DNA of 64,000 nt from Candidatus Eisenbacteria bacterium (GTDB lineage Bacteria > Eisenbacteria > RBG-16-71-46): NCBI GenBank assembly GCA_020847735.1, contig JADLBL010000001.1, forward strand, positions 124,001-188,000, read 5' to 3'. Both the position numbers and the translations under genes were made by a program. How positions within the stretch are numbered: position 1 is the first letter of the stretch; every line of letters begins with the position of its first letter. Below are positions 11,849 to 19,762 of the stretch, piece by piece. The notes beneath the pieces were generated by a model. That model worked only from the letters and a program-made list of their open reading frames with translations. It ran no database searches and was not told the DNA's origin.

Positions 11849-12510
11849 ACGCGGTCCGCCAGCCGTGGTGGATCGGCGTGGCCGCGACGCTCGGCGCCGC
11901 GGCGCTGTGGCTGCTCGCGCGCACCTGGCGGATCGAGGAACGCAACGCCCCCGAGTTCGAGGAGGCGAAGCGCAGCCACGAGCCCGTGATCTACGCCTTG
12001 TGGCACGCCCGCCAGCTGCCGCTCGTGTATGTGCATCGCGGCCGGGGCACGGTGGTGCTGGTGAGTCAGTCGCGGGACGGCGAGCTGATTTCGCGGATCC
12101 TGGCCGCCTTCGGCTCGCAGACGGCGCGCGGCTCGAGCACGCGCGGAGGCGATACGGCCGTCCGCGAACTGCTCGCTGCGGCGGCGGCCGGACACTGTCT
12201 CGCGATCACACCGGACGGGCCGCGCGGGCCCGCCGGGCGGGCGAAGCCGGGGTTGCTCCAGGTCGCCGCACGGTCCGGCCTGCGCGTCGTGCCGCTCGCA
12301 TCGGCGGCGCGCCGCTCGTGGGTGCTGCGCTCGTGGGACCGCTTCCGGATCCCGCAGCCGTTCGCGCGAGTGTGCGTCGCGCACGCGGCGCCGATGGCGA
12401 TCACGGCCGCGGACGACGCCGGAACCCTCGAACGCGAGCGCGCCCGGGTCGAGCGCGCGATGGACGAGCTCACGGCCGAGGTGATGCGCCGCGCGGGGGA
12501 GTCGGGGTGA
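11845..12510 (+). CDS. DUF374 late acyltransferase, LpxJ-like
   Basis: This 221-residue protein has one N-terminal hydrophobic segment and the DUF374 acyltransferase signatures: LWHARQLP (Trp53-His54) and TPDGPRGPAGR (Asp124). DUF374 includes LpxJ, the secondary acyltransferase of lipid A described in epsilonproteobacteria. No LpxL/LpxM-type gene is visible. The position between lpxB and waaA, with four-base overlaps at both ends, makes a role in lipid A late acylation likely. Acyl donor and position cannot be read from sequence. Confidence 0.85.
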   Translation: MNAVRQPWWIGVAATLGAAALWLLARTWRIEERNAPEFEEAKRSHEPVIYALWHARQLPLVYVHRGRGTVVLVSQSRDGELISRILAAFGSQTARGSSTRGGDTAVRELLAAAAAGHCLAITPDGPRGPAGRAKPGLLQVAARSGLRVVPLASAARRSWVLRSWDRFRIPQPFARVCVAHAAPMAITAADDAGTLERERARVERAMDELTAEVMRRAGESG

Positions 12511-13754
12511 GCGCCGTGTGGTGGGCGTACCGCCTGGCCGCGCCGCTCCTCGGCTCGATCGCCCCGGCCGCCGGCGCCTTCGTGCCGAGTCGCGAGAGAC
12601 CCTACTGGCGCGAACGGCTCGGAGCCGTCAGGCGGCCGGGCGGCTGCCACGCGTGGGTGCACGCGGCCTCGCTCGGCGAGTCGGCCGGAGCGCCGGCCCT
12701 GCTGCGCGAACTGCGTGCCCGGCAGGCCGACGCGCGATTCTGGCTGACGGCCACCTCGCTCGCCGGGCGCGAGCGGCTCGCGCGGCTCGACCCGCACTGC
12801 TCGCTCGCGCCGCTCGACTCGCCGCAGGCCGTCCGCCGCTTCGTCGCGGGCGTCCAGCCGCGCAGACTCTTCCTGCTCGAGACCGAGCTGTGGCCGCACT
12901 GGCTGCTGCGTGCCCGGCTCGAGCAGCTTCCGGTCGCGGTCGTGAGCGCGCGGCTCTCGGAACGTTCGGTCCGGCGCTACCGTGCGCTCGGCCCCGGCAT
13001 GCGCGGGCTGATCGGCACCCTCGCGGCGGTGCTCTGCCAGAGCGACGAGGACGCCGCCCGCTGGCTTTCCGCCGGCGCGCCGGAGGAACGGACGCGCGTG
13101 GTGGGGAACCTGAAGAGCGACGGCCTGCCGACGCCCGCGGGCGATCGCGCCGTCGTCCGCGCGGAACTGGGACTGGATCCCGCGCGGCCGCTGCTCGTGC
13201 TCGGCAGCCTGCGTCCGGGCGAAGCGCGCGCGCTGGCGAGAGCGTGGTCCGCGCAGTCCGTCGCGACGAGGGCGCGATGGCAGGTCGTGGCCGTGCCGCG
13301 CCATCCGCGCGCCTCCGACGAACTGCGCGCCGAGGCGGCCTCGAACGGAGTGACCGTTGACGCGCGGGAGTCCGCGGGCGGCTCCTGGCGCTGGGACGAC
13401 CGCGTGGGCGTGCTCACCGGCTGGTACCGCGCCGCCGACGCGGCGTTCGTGGGCGGCAGCCTGTCGCCCTTCGGCGGCCACAATCCCCTCGAGCCGGCGG
13501 CGTGCGGCGTCGCGGTGCTGATGGGGCCCCATCACGCTTCGCAGGCGACCTACGTGCGGGCGCTCGAGGCGGCCGGCGCGCTGCTCGTCGCCGCGGCGGG
13601 CGAGCCTCTGGCTGCCGCGTTGCGAGGCCTGCTCGAGCACGACGCGGCGCGGGCCGAACGCGGCCGCGCCGGGCTCGCGGTGGCGCAGGCCCAGCGCGGT
13701 GCGGCGTCCGCGGTCGTGAAGCTGCTCGGGGAGTGGAACCTGTGGCCGGCATGA
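12507..13754 (+). CDS. waaA: 3-deoxy-D-manno-octulosonic acid transferase WaaA (KdtA)
   Basis: This GT30 enzyme adds Kdo to lipid A precursors at the inner membrane. Starting at GTG 12507, which overlaps the previous stop, it has 415 residues. Signatures are HAASLGES with the likely catalytic Glu58, LLETELWPHWL, VVGNLKSD, and the C-terminal AFVGGSLSPFGGHNPLEPA that binds the donor. Whether it adds one or several Kdo residues cannot be inferred. Kdo synthesis genes (kdsA, kdsB, kdsC, kdsD) are not in the window. lpxK follows with an ATGA overlap. Confidence 0.95.
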   Translation: MSAVWWAYRLAAPLLGSIAPAAGAFVPSRERPYWRERLGAVRRPGGCHAWVHAASLGESAGAPALLRELRARQADARFWLTATSLAGRERLARLDPHCSLAPLDSPQAVRRFVAGVQPRRLFLLETELWPHWLLRARLEQLPVAVVSARLSERSVRRYRALGPGMRGLIGTLAAVLCQSDEDAARWLSAGAPEERTRVVGNLKSDGLPTPAGDRAVVRAELGLDPARPLLVLGSLRPGEARALARAWSAQSVATRARWQVVAVPRHPRASDELRAEAASNGVTVDARESAGGSWRWDDRVGVLTGWYRAADAAFVGGSLSPFGGHNPLEPAACGVAVLMGPHHASQATYVRALEAAGALLVAAAGEPLAAALRGLLEHDAARAERGRAGLAVAQAQRGAASAVVKLLGEWNLWPA

Positions 13755-14707
13755 GCGGCCTTCCGGCCCGTATGGCCGCCGGACTCTTCGCGCTGGCGTG
13801 GGAGGCGCGGCGCGGGATCTACGCGCGCGGCTGGCGGGAGCCCGGGCGCGTTCCGGCCCGCGTCGCCAGCATCGGGAACCTGGCGGTGGGCGGCGCGGGC
13901 AAGACGACGCTCACGCTGCACCTGGCCGCGCGCGCGCGCGAGCGCGGAGTGGATGCGGCCATCGTCTGCCGGCGCTACCGCCCGGGACCTCAGGGCGAGG
14001 GCGACGAGGAGCGGCTCTTCCGCGCGGCCGCCGGCCCGGCACGCTGCTTCGCCGGCACGGACAAACGCGCCCTGGCCGGCGCCGCCGCGGCCGCGGGCGC
14101 GCGCCTCGTGCTCGTGGACGACGGATTCCAGCACTGGCCGCTCGCGCGCGACGCGGACCTCGTCCTGCTGGATCGCACGGATCTGTTCGGCGGAGGGGCG
14201 TTGCTGCCCGCCGGCCGGTTGCGCGAACCGTTGCGCGCGCTGCAGCGGGCGAGCGCGCTGGTCGTCACGCGCCTCGCGGCCGGGGAGGACCCCGCGCCGC
14301 TGCTCGAGGCGGTGCGCCCTTACGCGCCGGCGGCGGCGCTCGCGGCGGCCCGGCATGCCGTCGTCGGCGTGCGCGGGCCCGGCGGCACCCTCGAATCGGC
14401 GCGCGGCGCCGCGCACGTCGTGACCGCGACCGGAAATCCCGCGGCGGTCGTGGCGAGCGCGCGCGAAGCGGGCTTCTCGCCGGTCACCTCGTCGGTCTAT
14501 CCGGATCATCACTGGTTCACCGCCCGCGAGGCCGCCCGCGAGGTCACGCGCGCGAGAGGCGCGACGCTCCTCGTCACCGCCAAGGATGTCGTACGCTGGC
14601 CGGCGGACGTGGGCGCGGCCCGCCCGCACGTGCTCGAGATCGCCTGGGAATGGATCTGCGGAGCGGAGGCGGTCGAGGCGCAGGTGTTCGGGTCCGGGCG
14701 ACCCTGA
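13751..14707 (+). CDS. lpxK: Tetraacyldisaccharide 4'-kinase LpxK
   Basis: This membrane-associated P-loop kinase phosphorylates the 4' position of the lipid A disaccharide. The 318-residue protein has a hydrophobic N-terminal helix and the Walker A segment GNLAVGGAGKTT (Lys51). The VDDGFQHWPLARDADLVLLD block is characteristic of LpxK, and YPDHHWFT near the end is also conserved. ATG 13751 overlaps the waaA stop. This completes the lpxD-lpxC-lpxA-lpxB-waaA-lpxK set in one operon, unlike the scattered arrangement in enterics. Confidence 0.95.
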   Translation: MSGLPARMAAGLFALAWEARRGIYARGWREPGRVPARVASIGNLAVGGAGKTTLTLHLAARARERGVDAAIVCRRYRPGPQGEGDEERLFRAAAGPARCFAGTDKRALAGAAAAAGARLVLVDDGFQHWPLARDADLVLLDRTDLFGGGALLPAGRLREPLRALQRASALVVTRLAAGEDPAPLLEAVRPYAPAAALAAARHAVVGVRGPGGTLESARGAAHVVTATGNPAAVVASAREAGFSPVTSSVYPDHHWFTAREAAREVTRARGATLLVTAKDVVRWPADVGAARPHVLEIAWEWICGAEAVEAQVFGSGRP

Positions 14708-14719
14708 AGGAGCGAGATC

Positions 14720-16348
14720 GTGGCGGACGCGGACATCCTCATCCTCGGCAGCGGCATCGGCGGGCTGACGCTCGCGCTCGAGGCGGCCCGGCACGGGCAG
14801 GTGCTGGTGGTGACCAAGCGCGAGGCCGACCAGTCGAACACGAACATGGCGCAGGGCGGGATCGCCGCCGTGTTCGGCCCGACGGACAGCTTCTCGCGGC
14901 ACGTCGCCGACACGCTCCGCGCCGGCGCGGGGTTGTGCGACGAAGCCGTCGTGCGGGCGATCGTCCGCGAGGCCCCCGAGCGCGTGCGCGAGCTGGCGCG
15001 TCTGGGCGTGCCCTTCGATCGCCACGGACGGCGGTTCGAGCTCGGGCGGGAAGGCGGGCATTCGCGCCGGCGGATCGTGCACGCCAGCGACTTCACCGGT
15101 CGCTCGGTGCAGGAGGTGCTGCTGGAACGCGTCCGGGAGCACCCGAGCATCCGGGTGCTCGAGAACCAGCTCGCGGTGGACCTGATCCTCGAGTCGAAGC
15201 TGCGCACCAGACGCTCCGGCGGGAGGGACACCGTGTGGGGCGCCTACGTGATGGACGGCGCCACCCGCCGCATTCGCGCGCTGACCGCCTCGGTCACCGT
15301 GCTCGCGACGGGAGGCTGCGGAAAGGTCTACCTCTACACGAGCAATCCGGACGTCGCGACCGGAGACGGGCTGGCCATGGCCTACCGCGCCGGCGCGACG
15401 CTCGAGAGTCTCGAGTTCGTGCAGTTCCACCCGACCTGCCTGCACCACCTCGGGGCGCGCACGTTCCTCATCTCCGAGGCGGTGCGCGGCGAGGGGGCGG
15501 TCCTGCGGACGCTCGACGGCGTGCGTTTCATGCCGCGCTATCACCCGCTCGCCGAACTGGCGCCGCGCGACATCGTGGCGCGCGCGATTGACCGCGAGAT
15601 GAAGCGGCGTGGCGACCCGCACGTCTGGCTCGACGTCACGCGCGTGCCCGCGGCACGGATCCGCCGGCGATTCCCGAACATCGACGCGCGCCTGCGCGCG
15701 CTCGGAATCGACCTGTCGCGCGATCCGGTGCCGGTGGTGCCGGCCGCGCACTACATGTGCGGCGGCGTTCGCGCCACGCTGTCCGGGCGCACGAACCTCG
15801 ACGGTCTGCTGGCGATCGGCGAGGTGGCGTGCACCGGCCTGCACGGCGCGAACCGCCTGGCGAGCAACTCGCTGCTCGAGGCGCTGGTCGGCGCCCACCA
15901 CGCGGCCGCCGAGATCGGCACTCGCCTGGCGCGGCGCCCGCGCGTCCCGCGCGTGCATCCGTGGCGGTCCCACGGCACTCGGCCGCCGCACGAGGCGGTC
16001 GTGACCGACCACAACTGGGACACGGTGCGGCGGGTGATGTGGGACCTGGTCGGGATCGTCCGGACGGACGAGCGGCTGGCGTTCGCGGCGCGGCGCCTGG
16101 CGCTGCTTCGCGAGGAGATCGAGCGCGACTACGAACGGCTGCGTCTCTCGCCGGACCTGGTCGAGCTGCGCAACATCGCTCTCGTCGGGAGCCTGATCGT
16201 GTCGAGCGCCCAGAAGCGGCGCGAGAGCCGCGGCCTGCACTACAACCTCGACCACCCGCACCGCGTCGGAGCGTTCGCGCGCCGTCGCACGCGCCTGCGC
16301 CGTCCCGTGCGCGGACCGCTTGTGCCCGGCGAACGCGCCCGCCTATAG
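14720..16348 (+). CDS. nadB: L-aspartate oxidase NadB
   Basis: This FAD enzyme oxidises aspartate to iminoaspartate, the first step of de novo NAD synthesis. The 542 residues show the dinucleotide fold LILGSGIGGLTLALEAA, the SNTNMAQGGIAAVF segment, HSRRRIVHASDFTGR and EFVQFHPTCLHH. The late block AAHYMCGGVRATLSGRTNLDGLLAIGE is cited by position (about 341-367), and it is followed by HGANRLASNSLLEALV. Start GTG 14720 lies 12 bp after lpxK. NadA and NadC are not present, so NAD synthesis is completed elsewhere. A fumarate reductase subunit is less likely given the NadB-type active-site blocks. Confidence 0.94.
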   Translation: MADADILILGSGIGGLTLALEAARHGQVLVVTKREADQSNTNMAQGGIAAVFGPTDSFSRHVADTLRAGAGLCDEAVVRAIVREAPERVRELARLGVPFDRHGRRFELGREGGHSRRRIVHASDFTGRSVQEVLLERVREHPSIRVLENQLAVDLILESKLRTRRSGGRDTVWGAYVMDGATRRIRALTASVTVLATGGCGKVYLYTSNPDVATGDGLAMAYRAGATLESLEFVQFHPTCLHHLGARTFLISEAVRGEGAVLRTLDGVRFMPRYHPLAELAPRDIVARAIDREMKRRGDPHVWLDVTRVPAARIRRRFPNIDARLRALGIDLSRDPVPVVPAAHYMCGGVRATLSGRTNLDGLLAIGEVACTGLHGANRLASNSLLEALVGAHHAAAEIGTRLARRPRVPRVHPWRSHGTRPPHEAVVTDHNWDTVRRVMWDLVGIVRTDERLAFAARRLALLREEIERDYERLRLSPDLVELRNIALVGSLIVSSAQKRRESRGLHYNLDHPHRVGAFARRRTRLRRPVRGPLVPGERARL

Positions 16349-16349
16349 T
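16344..16349 (+). promoter_or_regulatory. Possible -10 box before the Minf_1886-family gene
   Basis: TATAGT overlaps the nadB stop codon, with a weak TTGTGC 18 bp upstream. A GGAGGA-type ribosome site and the GTG start at 16368 follow. It could start a separate transcript for 16368-19697. The match may be incidental, because the stop codon supplies part of it. Confidence 0.3.
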
Positions 16350-16367
16350 CCCGCCCGGAGGAAAAGC

Positions 16368-16805
16368 GTGAGCGGAGAGACGACGTTCTGGGCCACGGTG
16401 GACGCGCTGCGCGAAGCCCGTCCGCGCTACGCGCGCGAAGCGTACGGCTTCGTGGTCGCCGCGCTCGGCGAGACGGTGAAGGCGCTGCCGCGCGAACGCC
16501 TCGAGGACGAGCGGCGGCGGCACCTGTCCGGGCAGGAGCTGCTCGCGGGCGTCGTGGCCATGGCGAGGCGCGAGTTCGGCCCGATGGCGCCCGTGGTGTT
16601 CCGCGAGTGGGGCGTCGTCATGGCCGAGGACGTGGGCGAGATCGTCTTCGAACTCGTGCGCACGGAGCAGTTGAGCGCCCGGCCCGAGGACACGCTGGAC
16701 GACTTCCGGGCCGGGTTCGATCTCGAGGCCGGGCTGCGTACCGGGGGCGGCGACGACGCCGCGCCGCGCAGCGGCCCGGGAAATCGGCGGACCCCGGCGG
16801 CCTGA
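16368..16805 (+). CDS. Conserved hypothetical protein, Minf_1886 family
   Basis: This 145-residue soluble protein resembles the small family known from planctomycetes, verrucomicrobia and relatives (TIGR04138/Minf_1886). Recognisable parts are FWATVDALREARPRYAREAY at the N-terminus, HLSGQELLAGVVAMARREFG in the middle, and REWGVVMAEDVGEIVFELV towards the end. The tail is low-complexity. No function is known. Starting at GTG 16368 keeps a strong ribosome site (CGGAGGAA). It is followed within 4 bp by the ABC exporter. Confidence 0.75.
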   Translation: MSGETTFWATVDALREARPRYAREAYGFVVAALGETVKALPRERLEDERRRHLSGQELLAGVVAMARREFGPMAPVVFREWGVVMAEDVGEIVFELVRTEQLSARPEDTLDDFRAGFDLEAGLRTGGGDDAAPRSGPGNRRTPAA

Positions 16806-16808
16806 CGC

Positions 16809-18629
16809 GTGCCCGCGTTCGCGCGCCTCCTACGCCTGCTGCGCCCGTATCGCCGCCGCCTCGCCGGCGCGATCGCCTGCATGCTCGTGTACTCGGCGGC
16901 GTTCACCGCATCGCTGGTGCTGGTGGACCCGTTCACGCGGCTCATGTTCGGAACCGCGCCGCCGGCGGCGGGGCTGGCGACCGGCGGGGGCGCGGCCACC
17001 GCCTGGCTGGATCGCCTGCCGGCGGCCTGGCACCACTGGCTTTTCGAGGCGGACCGGCTGGTGGCGTTCGAGCGGCTGTGCGCGGTCATTCTCGTGCTGT
17101 TCCTGCTCAAGAACCTCGCCGACTACCTGGCGTCGTACCTGAGCGTCTCGGTCGAGCAGGCGGCGATGCGGGACCTGCGGCGCGACGTGTTCGCCCACCT
17201 GTCGCGACTGTCGCTGGACTTCTACCACGGTCGGCGCTCGGGGGCGCTCATCTCGCGCCTGACGAACGACGTCGAAGCGCTGCGCAGCACGCTGGCCGTG
17301 AGCATCAGCAACCTGCTCAAGGACGGGCTGACGCTCGCCGGCAGCCTGGCGATCGTGTTCATGGCCTCGTGGCGACTCGCCCTGTTCGCGATGGTGGTCG
17401 TTCCGCCGGCGGCGCTCGCGCTGGTGGTGATCGGACGCAAGATGCGGCGCCGCTCGGGCCGCGCGCAGGAACGCATGGCCGACCTGACGAGCGTGCTGCA
17501 GGAGTCCATCGCGGGCGTGCGCGTCGTGCAGGCGTTCGGCATGGAGGCCTACGAAGGGCGGCGCTTCGAAAGGGCCAACTCCGGCTACTACGCCGCGTTC
17601 GTGCGGCTGCGGCGGGTGTCCGCCGCGGCGAAGCCGCTCAGCGAGCTGGCCGTCATCGTCGTCGCCGTGGCGATCGCGTGGATGGGCGCGCGCGAGATCT
17701 TCCACGTCGAGAGCCTCCCGCCGTCGCGCTTCTTCCAGTTCGTCACCGCGCTGCTGGCGACGATCTCGCCGATCAAGAGCCTGTCGGAGATGAACAGCAC
17801 GATCGCGATCGGAATCGGCGCCGCCGACCGCGTGTTCGGCCTGCTCGACACGCCCGCGACCATCGCCGACCGCCCGGGCGCGAAGTCGCTGGCGCCGTTC
17901 TCGGACGCGATCCGCTACGAGGACGTCTCGTTCGAGTACGACCGGGGCGCCCCGGTGCTGCGGAACCTGACCTTCACGGTGGGGCACGGCGAGGTGGTGG
18001 CGCTGGTGGGCGCGAGCGGCGCCGGCAAGAGCACGACGCTCGACCTGCTGGCGCGCTTCTACGATCCGAGCGCAGGGCGGATCACGTTCGACGGCGTGGA
18101 CCTGCGCGACGCCTCGCTGGGTTCGCTGCGCGGCCAGCTCGGCATTGTCACGCAGGAGACGATCCTGTTCCACGACAGCGTCCGGGCGAACATCGCCTAC
18201 GGCCTCACGAACGCATCGGACGCGGAGGTCGAACGTGCGGCGCGCGCGGCGCACGCGCACGATTTCGTCTCGCGCCTGCCGGAGGGCTACGAGACGGTCG
18301 TCGGGGACCGCGGCGTGCGGCTTTCGGGCGGCGAACGGCAGCGGCTGGCGATCGCGCGCGCGCTGCTGCGCAATCCGCCGTTGCTGCTGCTCGACGAGGC
18401 CACCTCGGCCCTCGACAGCGAAAGCGAGCGTCTCGTGCAGGAGGCGCTCGAGCGGCTGATGCGGGATCGCACGGTGCTGGTCATCGCGCACCGGCTCTCG
18501 ACGGTCCAGCACGCGGGCCGCATCCTGGTGTTCGACGGCGGGCGCATCGTGCAGCAGGGCGATCACACCCGGCTGCTCGCCGAGGACGGACCCTACCGCC
18601 GGCTGCACGATCTGCAGTTCCGGAGCTGA
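16809..18629 (+). CDS. MsbA-type ABC exporter (lipid A flippase candidate)
   Basis: This 606-residue half-transporter has an N-terminal six-helix membrane domain (about 1-330) and a C-terminal nucleotide-binding domain. Walker A is GASGAGKST near 402, the signature is LSGGERQRLAIARALL near 505, Walker B is LLLLDEATSALD, and the H-loop is IAHRLSTV. An insertion around 50-75 (glycine/alanine-rich) lengthens the first periplasmic loop. With lipid A genes upstream and heptosyltransferases downstream, flipping of lipid A-core is the natural role. Generic multidrug or lipid export is not excluded. Confidence 0.85.
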   Translation: MPAFARLLRLLRPYRRRLAGAIACMLVYSAAFTASLVLVDPFTRLMFGTAPPAAGLATGGGAATAWLDRLPAAWHHWLFEADRLVAFERLCAVILVLFLLKNLADYLASYLSVSVEQAAMRDLRRDVFAHLSRLSLDFYHGRRSGALISRLTNDVEALRSTLAVSISNLLKDGLTLAGSLAIVFMASWRLALFAMVVVPPAALALVVIGRKMRRRSGRAQERMADLTSVLQESIAGVRVVQAFGMEAYEGRRFERANSGYYAAFVRLRRVSAAAKPLSELAVIVVAVAIAWMGAREIFHVESLPPSRFFQFVTALLATISPIKSLSEMNSTIAIGIGAADRVFGLLDTPATIADRPGAKSLAPFSDAIRYEDVSFEYDRGAPVLRNLTFTVGHGEVVALVGASGAGKSTTLDLLARFYDPSAGRITFDGVDLRDASLGSLRGQLGIVTQETILFHDSVRANIAYGLTNASDAEVERAARAAHAHDFVSRLPEGYETVVGDRGVRLSGGERQRLAIARALLRNPPLLLLDEATSALDSESERLVQEALERLMRDRTVLVIAHRLSTVQHAGRILVFDGGRIVQQGDHTRLLAEDGPYRRLHDLQFRS

Positions 18630-18635
18630 GCGCCG

Positions 18636-19697
18636 ATGCGGGCCCTTACGGTGCCGGCGGGCGGATTTCGCGAGATCGCGGTGCTGCGGCTGTCGTCGCT
18701 CGGCGACATCGTGCTGACGCTGCCGGTCGTGCACGCGCTGCGCGCGGCCTTCCCGGCCGCGCGACTTCACTACTGGGTGAAGGAGGAGTACGCCGACCTG
18801 CTGCGGTTCGACGCGGCCGTGGACCATGTGCGTGTCCTGGAGCGCGACGCCCGCCGTCTCGAGGACCTCGTGTCCATGAGCGCCGAACTCGAGTCCTGCG
18901 ATCTGCTGGTGGACCTGCACGCGAGCGTCCGCACGCGGCTGCTGACGCTGCGCCAGCGCGCGCCGGTCCTTCGGCCGGTGTCGCAGCGGTGGTTGCGCGA
19001 GCGCTGGGTGCACGCGCGCTGGACGCGGCCGCGTCCGGCCGATCCGGTGCTCCGGCGCTACGCCTCGGCGCTCGCTCCGATCGGGCTCGCGGCCGCGGGC
19101 GAGCCGCGCCTCTCGGCCGGACCGGAGGCCGAGGCGTGGGCCTCCGACCTGCTCGCGGGCTGGCGCGGAGCGCGCGGGCCCATCGCGCTGTGCCCGGGCG
19201 CGCGTCACCCCACCAAGTGCTGGCCGCAGGAGCGCTGGCTGGCGCTCGACCAGGCTCTGGCGGAGGCGGGCGGGACGCGGATCGTGTTCTCGACCGCGGC
19301 CGAGAAGCGCGCGCTGCCGCAGCTCGCCGCGCGCATCGAAGCGGACCCGCGCGCGCGTTGGTGCCTCGAGCCGCTGCCGCGCATGGCCGCGCTGCTGTCG
19401 CGCGTCGCGGTCGCGGTGACGCACGACAGCGGCCTGATGCACCTGGCCGCCGCCCGTGGGACGAAAGTCGTCGCGCTCTTCGGGAGCACCTCGCCGGTGC
19501 TGGGCTTCGCACCCGCCGGCGCCGGGCACGAGGTGCTGTGCCGCGACGAACCCTGCCAGCCCTGCACGCTGCACGGGCGCGCCGCCTGCCCGCGAGGACA
19601 CTTCCGCTGCATGCTCGGGATCGAGGTCGCGCAGGTGCTGGCCGCGATCGAGCGCGCGAGGGCCGCCGGCTTGTCGGGCGGCGAGCCGGTGACCTAG
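18636..19697 (+). CDS. Glycosyltransferase family 9 (heptosyltransferase-like)
   Basis: This 353-residue GT-B enzyme of the ADP-heptose LPS heptosyltransferase family starts at ATG 18636. It has the N-terminal LRLSSLGDIVLTLPVVHALR motif, the donor-site PGARHPTKCWPQERW, and HDSGLMHLAAARGTKVVALFG near the C-terminus. A cysteine-rich stretch (DEPCQPCTLHGRAACPRG) follows, as in WaaF relatives. It probably adds an inner-core heptose, but acceptor and linkage cannot be told. It follows the MsbA-type gene by 6 bp. Confidence 0.87.
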   Translation: MRALTVPAGGFREIAVLRLSSLGDIVLTLPVVHALRAAFPAARLHYWVKEEYADLLRFDAAVDHVRVLERDARRLEDLVSMSAELESCDLLVDLHASVRTRLLTLRQRAPVLRPVSQRWLRERWVHARWTRPRPADPVLRRYASALAPIGLAAAGEPRLSAGPEAEAWASDLLAGWRGARGPIALCPGARHPTKCWPQERWLALDQALAEAGGTRIVFSTAAEKRALPQLAARIEADPRARWCLEPLPRMAALLSRVAVAVTHDSGLMHLAAARGTKVVALFGSTSPVLGFAPAGAGHEVLCRDEPCQPCTLHGRAACPRGHFRCMLGIEVAQVLAAIERARAAGLSGGEPVT

Positions 19698-19700
19698 ACT
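19671..19700 (+). promoter_or_regulatory. Predicted promoter for proS
   Basis: TTGTCG (19671-19676), a 17-bp spacer and CTAGAC (19694-19699, or TAGACT one base later) overlap the end of the glycosyltransferase gene. The proS GTG is about 63 bp further on. The form fits the YTAnnn -10 pattern seen elsewhere in this window. Confidence 0.35.
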
Positions 19701-19762
19701 CCGCGCCTTCCCTCACCCCGACGGGCCTGATTCAAAGGTCCGCGCGACCCCCCGGAGACCGT

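Noticed and set aside
16607-19762. Extension of proS upstream to 16607
   Set aside because: The frame is open but runs through the exporter and glycosyltransferase genes as Arg-rich nonsense; family alignment places the start at 19763.
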